Positions 1-4,458 of a stretch of DNA of 8,086 nucleotides are shown one piece after another. The position numbers were made by a program, and so were the translations under genes. The stretch is from Sedimenticola sp. (lineage in GTDB: Bacteria > Pseudomonadota > Gammaproteobacteria > Chromatiales > Chromatiaceae): the NCBI GenBank assembly GCA_027041035.1, contig JALULB010000288.1, forward strand, positions 1 to 8,086, read 5' to 3'. The notes beneath the pieces are model-generated. The model was not told the origin of the DNA and made no database searches. It saw only the letters and a program-made list of their open reading frames with translations. Numbering within the stretch: position 1 is the stretch's first letter; every line of letters starts with the position of its first letter.

Positions 1-129
1 ATTTTCTCTTTATCTGGAAGAACAACCTTACGACTCATTACTCTGGCTCCATAGAAAACCCAAGTAAAATATAGCATATATCGCGGTTAACTATAGTCAC
101 TATGCTTTTTGCCGCCGGCGATTTACAGC

Positions 130-136
130 GTTAAGT
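130..136 (+). other. Integron R' core (GTTAAGT), left edge of cassette 1
   Basis: GTTAAGT matches the integron core consensus GTTRRRY exactly. Its reverse complement ACTTAAC recurs at 574-580, just after the first gene, which is the expected relation between the left end of a cassette and the R'' core of its own attC. The bases to the left (1-129) are AT-rich with no supported gene. The GC-rich stretch at about 109-129 could be the right half of an upstream attC, but I could not find a convincing left half: GGTTAAC at 85-91 pairs only partly. The G^TT crossover would fall between 130 and 131. Confidence 0.6.
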
Positions 137-159
137 GGCTTCAATTTAGGCGAGTTTCG

Positions 160-579
160 ATGAACTCAGTAAATCATGGAATTTTCGCCTGTCGGCCAAT
201 ACTAGCAGTCAGCAATGTTGCCAAGAGTATTATGTACTATCGCGATGTACTTGGGTTCAGCGTCGGTTGGGCCTGGTCAGATGATACAAACTCTTTCTTG
301 GAGGCCGATGACGTATCAGCACCCTCTTTTGCTCTAGTCGGTCGCGACAAAGTCCAATTTATGTTGGCTGAAACAGGTCAGGGTACTCCCGGCACATGGC
401 TACATCTCGATGTCCAAACTGCGGAAGATGTTGATGAACTTTTTGAGGAGTGGTCGAATAGCGCGGCCAATATAATTGAGGCTCCTTGCATCCGTCCCTG
501 GGGTATGTATGAGATGAGAATCCAAGATCCGGACCGGCACGTATTCCGCGTATCGTCACCCCCGAAAGAGGCCACTTAA
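160..579 (+). CDS. VOC-superfamily protein, glyoxalase / bleomycin-resistance-like
   Basis: The gene encodes a 139-residue protein of the vicinal oxygen chelate fold, the usual length for a two-module VOC protein. The first beta-alpha unit is visible near residues 13-36 (RPILAVSNVAKSIMYYRDVLGF), with the A-x-x-Y-Y-R-D-x-L-G-F pattern. The second half has WLHLDVQTAEDVDELF and a closing PWGMYEMRIQDPDRHVFRV block, the DPDG-H/N-type ending of the bleomycin-resistance branch. There is no His at the usual first metal position in strand 1, so a drug-binding or non-metal role is as likely as lyase activity. I chose the ATG at 160 because the fold begins just after it. An in-frame TTG at 109 would place the integron core at 130-136 inside the gene. 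The ribosome site (AGGCGAG) is weak. The TAA stop is inside the R'' core of attC1. Substrate is unknown. Confidence 0.8.
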   Translation: MNSVNHGIFACRPILAVSNVAKSIMYYRDVLGFSVGWAWSDDTNSFLEADDVSAPSFALVGRDKVQFMLAETGQGTPGTWLHLDVQTAEDVDELFEEWSNSAANIIEAPCIRPWGMYEMRIQDPDRHVFRVSSPPKEAT

Positions 580-646
580 CAAGAGCATGCAGACCGACCT
601 CCAAAAGGCTACGCCTTTTGTCGGCGGCGGATGCGAAGCATTATGT
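574..646 (+). other. attC-like site 1 between two cassette genes (degenerate R')
   Basis: This 73-bp element starts with the R'' core ACTTAAC (574-580). It then folds on itself: GCAT (585-588) pairs with ATGC (631-634), CCGAC (594-598) with GTCGG (620-624), and AAAAGGC (603-609) with GCCTTTT (613-619) around a TAC loop. A 4-nt bulge at 599-602 is unpaired on one side, as expected for extrahelical bases of an attC. The right core reads ATTATGT (640-646), where GTTRRRY is expected. The layout and size match cassette recombination sites of integrons. Confidence is good that this is attC-derived, lower that it still recombines. Confidence 0.7.
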
Positions 647-685
647 GTAAAACAAAACATGGGAAAGACTAAAAATGGTGTTGGA

Positions 686-1036
686 ATGGAATTGAGGCGT
701 TGTGAAGAGGACCTATGGCGACCGGAAACCCGATTTGACCGGGAGCTTATGGAAAAAGTATTAGCAGATGATTTCTTCGAAATTGGGCAGTCGGGTCGAA
801 TATGGAGTCGCGAAGAGTTGTTGAACACAATCGGTGTTGAGATCAATGCAGTTATTCCACTTGAAAATTTCGCTATTAGAAAGCTTGCGAAAGATATCTA
901 CCAAGTAACGTATAACAGTCATGTGGAATACGATGGAGTTATCAGACATGGAAGGAGGAGTTCAATCTGGATGCGTTCACCATCAAGGTGGAAGTTGCTG
1001 TTTCATCAAGGAACGCCATATGAAATTAACGCATAA
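686..1036 (+). CDS. NTF2-like / DUF4440-type small protein (cassette 2 gene)
   Basis: The gene encodes a 116-residue protein resembling the SnoaL/NTF2-like DUF4440 group. An N-terminal helix carries LRRCEEDLWRPETRFDRELMEKVLADDFFEIGQSG, followed by the sheet with the characteristic ending RSSIWMRSPSRWKLLFHQGTP. Proteins of this type are common integron cassette cargo. Their substrates are mostly unknown and catalysis cannot be assigned here. The open frame extends back to an ATG at 587, but that part lies inside attC1 and reads as low-complexity hairpin translation, so I prefer the ATG at 686, where the family similarity begins. An ATG at 659 is also possible. No strong Shine-Dalgarno precedes any of them. 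The stop TAA (1034-1036) overlaps the R'' core GCATAAC of the next attC-like site. Base composition is more AT-rich than the genes after 2.1 kb. Confidence 0.75.
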   Translation: MELRRCEEDLWRPETRFDRELMEKVLADDFFEIGQSGRIWSREELLNTIGVEINAVIPLENFAIRKLAKDIYQVTYNSHVEYDGVIRHGRRSSIWMRSPSRWKLLFHQGTPYEINA

Positions 1037-1091
1037 CGAATAAGGTTAGAACGTGCATCGGACGAAAGGATGCGCGGTGAAAGGGTTGGGC
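1031..1091 (+). other. attC-like site 2 after cassette 2
   Basis: The site starts with GCATAAC (1031-1037), close to RYYYAAC with one mismatch, and ends with GTTGGGC (1085-1091), an exact GTTRRRY. Inside, CGTGCATC (1052-1059) pairs with GATGCGCG (1069-1076) over 8 positions including one G-T, around a 9-nt loop. The left core is nearly the reverse complement of the cassette-2 left edge (TTATGT at 641-646), as expected for one cassette. The spacers between cores and inner stem are longer and less balanced than usual, so this site is less certain than attC1. Confidence 0.5.
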
Positions 1092-1115
1092 AAACACACC
1101 GAGTGACCCATTGAC

Positions 1116-1724
1116 ATGACTAAATTCTTGTATCGTACGCATCTGACATATACACCACTGCTATTGCCACTGATACTCCTCCCACTGCTGGGAGAGTTGG
1201 TATGGCGCAACTATGACCCCGCTTTCTTCACCCAGAAAAAGGAGGTGTTTCTTGGTGTCAATATCATATACATCGTTATAGTCCGGTTAGCACTGCTGGA
1301 TGTTATGTTGTTTCTCTTCAGCCGATCCAGACACTCACTACATATCAACCTGATCCGTATTGTGGCTCTCTACCTTGAGATAACCGTCATAACCATCCTC
1401 TACTTTGCTCTACTCTTTTATATCTTCGATATCTCAACATTGTTCCACTATTCGGTAAACCTGGCACCAGCGCGGATGGAGGTATTCCGCGAGCATGATT
1501 TTCTCACGGCGTTCTACATCTCCGCTGTTTCTTTTACCACTCTGGGCACCGGCGATTGGGTGCCACAGACGCTGAACGCCATGATGGCGGTATCGGTCGA
1601 GGTCATCCTTGGGGTCGTGCAGGGCGGGGTCTTCATGGCCATCATGATCTACGCGCATCAGAACAAAGAAGCCTTGTCACCACTTCCCGATGAGGTTCTG
1701 ATGGAGCCTGATCTGCTGCCATAG
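1116..1724 (+). CDS. Small potassium-type ion channel (Ion_trans_2-like)
   Basis: The gene encodes a 202-residue inner-membrane protein. Hydrophobic segments lie near residues 13-29, 45-68, 78-104 and 155-179. A re-entrant pore loop with the filter sits between the last two: residues 128-151 contain SFTTLGTGDWVP, with TTLGTGD at 141-147. The order TM - pore helix - filter - TM is that of two-transmembrane potassium channels (Ion_trans_2), here with extra N-terminal hydrophobic segments. There is no RCK/TrkA_N regulatory domain and only a short cytoplasmic tail. The filter carries Thr where GYG has Tyr, so potassium selectivity cannot be assumed. The ATG at 1116 lies 25 bp right of attC-like site 2, but no attC follows the gene, so its status as a third cassette is unproven. 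No clear ribosome site is visible. Confidence 0.75.
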   Translation: MTKFLYRTHLTYTPLLLPLILLPLLGELVWRNYDPAFFTQKKEVFLGVNIIYIVIVRLALLDVMLFLFSRSRHSLHINLIRIVALYLEITVITILYFALLFYIFDISTLFHYSVNLAPARMEVFREHDFLTAFYISAVSFTTLGTGDWVPQTLNAMMAVSVEVILGVVQGGVFMAIMIYAHQNKEALSPLPDEVLMEPDLLP

Positions 1725-1742
1725 GAGGCTGTTGGATTCAGG

Positions 1743-1776
1743 GAATCGTAGCGAGGCAGTGTAGAATCGAAGCGAG
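1743..1776. repeat. Imperfect 13-bp direct repeat, 21-bp period
   Basis: GAATCGTAGCGAG (1743-1755) recurs as GAATCGAAGCGAG (1764-1776) with one mismatch. The spacing of exactly 21 bp is about two helical turns. It lies in the 160-bp gap between the ion-channel stop and the small minus-strand gene. No other gene or clear terminator for the channel gene is seen in this gap; a short GATTC/GAATC hairpin at 1735-1747 has no T-tract. Function is unknown. Confidence 0.5.
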
Positions 1777-1836
1777 TTTTTCGATCTTTCAAGGCGGTAC
1801 TTGATGACACTTACCCATGCGATGCACGCAGGGAGC

Positions 1837-1862
1837 AAAAAAATCCCGCTTCGGCGGGATTT
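1837..1862 (-). terminator. Rho-independent terminator for the minus-strand genes
   Basis: A 9-bp perfect stem (1841-1849 with 1854-1862) closes a TTCG loop (CGAA when read on the minus strand). A run of seven A on the plus strand (1837-1843) becomes seven T on the minus strand, directly at the end of the stem. This is the standard intrinsic terminator shape for transcription running leftward. It lies 22 bp past the stop of the 37-aa gene and probably ends the transcript carrying that gene, possibly also tolC. It could act weakly for rightward transcription, with only TTT after the stem. Confidence 0.85.
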
Positions 1863-1884
1863 CAAGATTCGTTGATCGGATAAC

Positions 1885-1998
1885 TCAGATCATGAACGCC
1901 CACATCAGAACGGCCAGCGTGATGATGGAAAGCGCGCCGATCGCGATCGTCGTGCAATAGGCGCATGCGCTGAAAAAACGGTGCTTCGTTTCGGTCAT
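1885..1998 (-). CDS. 37-residue single-span membrane protein with CxxC
   Basis: A short minus-strand gene encodes 37 residues. The N-terminus (MTETKHRFFS) is basic and hydrophilic. A CAYC motif (Cys12, Cys15) follows, then a continuous hydrophobic stretch of about 20 residues (16-37) ending at the stop TGA. The positive-inside rule predicts the N-terminus in the cytoplasm. Support for real translation is strong: a full AGGAGG Shine-Dalgarno lies 7 nt before the ATG, and a clean intrinsic terminator lies just downstream. It is 145 nt past the tolC stop on the same strand with no convincing terminator between, so it may share the tolC transcript or have its own promoter. I do not recognise a family. 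Tiny membrane proteins often tune larger membrane complexes, and the neighbouring exporter genes make that a reasonable but untested idea. Confidence 0.75.
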   Translation of the reverse strand: MTETKHRFFSACAYCTTIAIGALSIITLAVLMWAFMI

Positions 1999-2005
1999 GG
2001 TAAAT

Positions 2006-2011
2006 CCTCCT
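2006..2011 (-). promoter_or_regulatory. Strong Shine-Dalgarno AGGAGG of the 37-aa gene
   Basis: On the minus strand AGGAGG sits 7 nt before the ATG at 1998. It is the best-matching ribosome site in the minus-strand group and is the main evidence that the short reading frame is a gene. The 145-bp gap from here to tolC also holds AT-rich sequence (TAGAATATTAG on the minus strand, about 2036-2046) that could supply a -10 box, but I find no matching -35. Confidence 0.8.
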
Positions 2012-2143
2012 GGCTTGCGGTAAATATTTGACTTTTCTAATATTCTATGATCGCCCAAGGGCTAACCGCGTTTGTAGCAAAAATCCGCTGGGTCCGCAAG
2101 GGAAACAAAAGCATCAAGCCAGCAACGACGCTCCGCTGATCGC

Positions 2144-3466
2144 TCATTTGCCCTCGCCCAGCAAGCGGTTGACCGCTTCCAGATCCTGTTCCGACAAGGT
2201 GCCGGCGGCCTGTTTCAGGCGCAGGGTGTTGACGATGTAGTCGTAGCGCGCCTTGGAGTAGTCGCGATTCGCCTGGAACAGGCGACGCTGGCTGATCAGC
2301 ACATCGACCGAGGTACGCGTGCCGACGTTGAAGCCGGCCTCGGTGGCGTCCAGCGCGCTCTGCGCCGAAACCGTGCCGGCCTTCAACGCGAGTACGCTGC
2401 TGATGCTCGACAACACGCCGCGATAGGCATCGCGCACGCCACGAGTGGTGCCGCGCATGGCCTTCTCCAGACCATCCTTCGCCGCCTGGTACTGCGCCGC
2501 CGCCTGGCGCGTCGCGGCGGCCACGCCGCCTCCGGTGTACAGCGGCACGGCCAGTTGCACGCCCAGGCTGGCGGAATCGGTATCGGAGCCGGCATCGCTA
2601 TCGCTGCGATCCAGCCCGAGCTGGCCGACCAGATCGACGGTCGGGTAGTACCCGGCGCGCTTCACCTCGACGTTCTCGCGCGCGGCGAACATCTTGTTGC
2701 GTGTCGAGATCACGCTCGGATTCTGTTCCAGCGCGGTATCCTTCCAGGCGTCGATGTTCTCCGGCTCGGGTTTTACCAGCGCGATGCGTTTCTTCAACGA
2801 TGCCAACTCGTCATCACTGAGGTCGCCGACGATCTCGCGCAGCGCCTCATGGGCGTTGTCCAACGCGTTCTCGGCGGCGATGACCGCCGCGACCGAGGCG
2901 TCAAAGCCCGCCTGTGCCTCATGCACGTCGGTGATCGCGATCAGACCGACATCGAAACGCTGCTGGGCCTGCTCCAGCTGGCGCTTGTTCGCCTGTTTCT
3001 CGGCGCGCGAGAAAACCAGCGTGTCGCGCGCGTTCAGCACGTTGAAATACGCCTGGGCGACACGGATGATCAGATCCTGGCGGGCGGTTACGTAGTCGGC
3101 CTCGGCACTGGCCACCTGATAGTCAGCGGCCGCCAATTGCGCCCAGAACTCCTTGTTGTACAGCGTCTGCTTCAGGTTCAACGACAGGTTGTACTTGCCG
3201 AAGGTTTCATCGCGATTCCCAAAAAAGCTGCTTTTCGAGCTGGAGCTGATCAGGTTCGCGTTGCCGCTGAGATTGACGCCGGGCAGCAGCCGCGAACGCG
3301 CCAGCGGTTTGTTCTCCAGGGCCGCGTCGCGGGTCGCCTTGGCGATATGGATCTGCGGGTCGTTGGCGGTCGCGAGCTGGTAGGCGCCGAGCAGATCGAT
3401 CGCCTGGGTCGCCGGCGCCAGCGCCAAGCCGAACGGCAAGACCCATGCCAGTAGTGTTCTTTTCAT
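2144..3466 (-). CDS. tolC: TolC-family outer-membrane efflux/secretion channel
   Basis: The gene encodes a 440-residue outer-membrane channel of the TolC (OEP) family, the usual length. It would form the trimeric beta-barrel and periplasmic alpha-helical tunnel used by type I secretion and RND or ABC efflux systems. A Sec signal peptide covers residues 1-22 (ending ATQA, then IDLLGAYQLA). Two repeats follow, each opening with long helices. The first includes the AQAYFNVLNARDTL helix and the QAQQRFDVGLIAITDVHEAQ block. The second includes GVQLAVPLYTGGG and the parallel GFNVGTRTSVDVLISQRRLFQA block. The paired F-x-V-G-x-x-T-x-V-D/D-V-H motifs are the family signature. The start is supported by AGAGGA (3474-3479) 7 nt before the ATG. 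An inverted repeat lies in its 69-bp leader. The M23 peptidase gene lies directly upstream on the same strand. No membrane-fusion protein is encoded nearby, so its partner pump is not settled. Confidence 0.92.
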   Translation of the reverse strand: MKRTLLAWVLPFGLALAPATQAIDLLGAYQLATANDPQIHIAKATRDAALENKPLARSRLLPGVNLSGNANLISSSSKSSFFGNRDETFGKYNLSLNLKQTLYNKEFWAQLAAADYQVASAEADYVTARQDLIIRVAQAYFNVLNARDTLVFSRAEKQANKRQLEQAQQRFDVGLIAITDVHEAQAGFDASVAAVIAAENALDNAHEALREIVGDLSDDELASLKKRIALVKPEPENIDAWKDTALEQNPSVISTRNKMFAARENVEVKRAGYYPTVDLVGQLGLDRSDSDAGSDTDSASLGVQLAVPLYTGGGVAAATRQAAAQYQAAKDGLEKAMRGTTRGVRDAYRGVLSSISSVLALKAGTVSAQSALDATEAGFNVGTRTSVDVLISQRRLFQANRDYSKARYDYIVNTLRLKQAAGTLSEQDLEAVNRLLGEGK

Positions 3467-3503
3467 GCGTTTATCCTCTAGTGGACAGACCTGATGAGCT
3501 TAT

Positions 3504-3526
3504 ATATACAGTTTATCACCGTATAT
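3504..3526. promoter_or_regulatory. Inverted repeat in the tolC leader (possible operator)
   Basis: ATATAC-N-GT, five bases, then AC-N-GTATAT forms a near-perfect dyad: 8 of 9 arm positions match across 23 bp. It lies 38-60 bp before the tolC start, in a strongly AT-rich stretch that includes TATATAAG on the tolC-coding strand, a fair -10 candidate. An operator for a dimeric regulator is the simplest reading. A weak hairpin after the peptidase stop is the alternative; the T-tract needed for a terminator is missing on the tolC strand. Confidence 0.4.
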
Positions 3527-3535
3527 TAGTTTTTT

Positions 3536-4381
3536 CTAATGTTCTTTTGGCATCGGCCCGGCGAGCAGCGCCGGGTCGACCCGCTGCTTCAGCCAGTTCA
3601 TGCGCCAGTCCAGGTGCGGCCCGGTGGCGCGACCGGTGGCGCCAAGCTCACCGATGACATCGCCCTGTTCGACCCGCTGGCCAACCTTCACCAGCACCTT
3701 GCGCATATGCAGAAACGATGACGACAGGCCGTATCCATGGTCGACGATCACCGTGCCGCCGGAGTAGAACATGTCCGGCTCCGCCAGGGTCACGATGCCG
3801 GGTGCCGGCGCGTGCACCGGAGTGCCCACCGGGCGCGCGACATCCACGCCGTAATGCGGTCTCTTCGGCTTGCCGTTGAGAATGCGCTGACTGCCGTACA
3901 CGCCGGTTATCGGCCCGATCACCGGCCAGTTGAAGCCGTGGGTGAAATCCAGTCGCTCGTCGACCCGCGCGCGCGCCTTCTTCACCTTCTCGATATCGCG
4001 GCGGATATGCGCCAGGTCCTTCTTGCTACGCGGCGTGACCTTGCGTGGCGGCAGGCCGTCGATGCGTTGGATGCGGTATTTGCGCCGTTCGACGCGCAGC
4101 TCACGCTGCTCGCCACGGCCATCGGGATAACGGATCGCGAGACGATGGCGTGGCTTCGCATCCCGGCCGAAGCCGATGACGAATCGCCCGTCCGGCGATA
4201 CCTTCACCGGCTGGCCATCCAGGCGCAGCGTGCTGCCCGGCTCGGTATGGCCGAACAGCACGCCGCCTTGGGTCAGGTGACCTTCCAGCCGCGTGCCGGC
4301 AAGCGCGTGGCCGCACAGCAACACAATCGGAAGAATTAAAAGCTGACGAAAACGTCTTCGTGAAACAACGGAGTTCAACAT
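3536..4381 (-). CDS. Periplasmic M23-family peptidase (LytM-like)
   Basis: The gene encodes a 281-residue exported protein with a C-terminal peptidase M23 domain (about residues 155-275), the class that cuts peptidoglycan cross-bridges or acts as an amidase activator. The N-terminus is a signal peptide ending GHALA (about residue 28). Its SRRRF start resembles a twin-arginine motif, but Sec export is equally possible. Residues 30-100 form a beta-rich segment, and 118-145 a charged helix (RRDIEKVKKARARVDERL). Domain motifs seen are HYGVD (His176, Asp180, zinc ligands), FLHM (His225) and GPHLDW (His256). The last motif is normally H-x-H; here Asp258 replaces the final zinc-binding His. That might weaken catalysis, or mark a subfamily in which Asp serves. 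The start has no clear ribosome site. The gene lies upstream of tolC on the same strand and diverges from the ABC exporter gene, with 77 bp between the two starts. Confidence 0.88.
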   Translation of the reverse strand: MLNSVVSRRRFRQLLILPIVLLCGHALAGTRLEGHLTQGGVLFGHTEPGSTLRLDGQPVKVSPDGRFVIGFGRDAKPRHRLAIRYPDGRGEQRELRVERRKYRIQRIDGLPPRKVTPRSKKDLAHIRRDIEKVKKARARVDERLDFTHGFNWPVIGPITGVYGSQRILNGKPKRPHYGVDVARPVGTPVHAPAPGIVTLAEPDMFYSGGTVIVDHGYGLSSSFLHMRKVLVKVGQRVEQGDVIGELGATGRATGPHLDWRMNWLKQRVDPALLAGPMPKEH

Positions 4382-4418
4382 GGACCGGATTACTTAAATG
4401 GATACCGGGCCAGTATGA

Positions 4419-4424
4419 CATAAT
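4419..4424 (+). promoter_or_regulatory. Candidate -10 box (CATAAT) in the divergent promoter gap
   Basis: The 77-bp gap between the start codons of the peptidase (leftward) and the ABC exporter (rightward) must hold both promoters. CATAAT matches five of six bases of the sigma-70 -10 box for the rightward operon. No good -35 hexamer lies 16-18 bp before it. On the other strand, TTAATC and CATACT with a 17-bp spacer give a weak candidate for the peptidase gene. Both calls are tentative. Confidence 0.3.
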
Positions 4425-4458
4425 CGCTTTCTTTGATTAAGCGAGTCCGACGGACGCC

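Noticed and set aside
85..136. Complete attC upstream of cassette 1 (GGTTAAC to GTTAAGT)
   Set aside because: The outer cores pair only partly and I see no paired inner stem. Only the right core at 130-136 is kept.
587..685. N-terminal extension of the NTF2-like gene from the ATG at 587
   Set aside because: These codons lie mostly in the attC1 hairpin, and the family similarity starts at the ATG at 686.
1725..1836. A third attC after the ion-channel gene
   Set aside because: GTTGGAT at 1731 fits GTTRRRY, but no RYYYAAC partner or paired inner stem is present between 1725 and 1836.
2555..3454. 299-codon plus-strand frame inside tolC
   Set aside because: Antisense shadow of a clear TolC-family gene. 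No recognisable domain and no ribosome site.
3737..4339. 200-codon plus-strand frame opposite the M23 peptidase
   Set aside because: Antisense to a gene with signal peptide and M23 motifs. Low-complexity residue use and no start signal.
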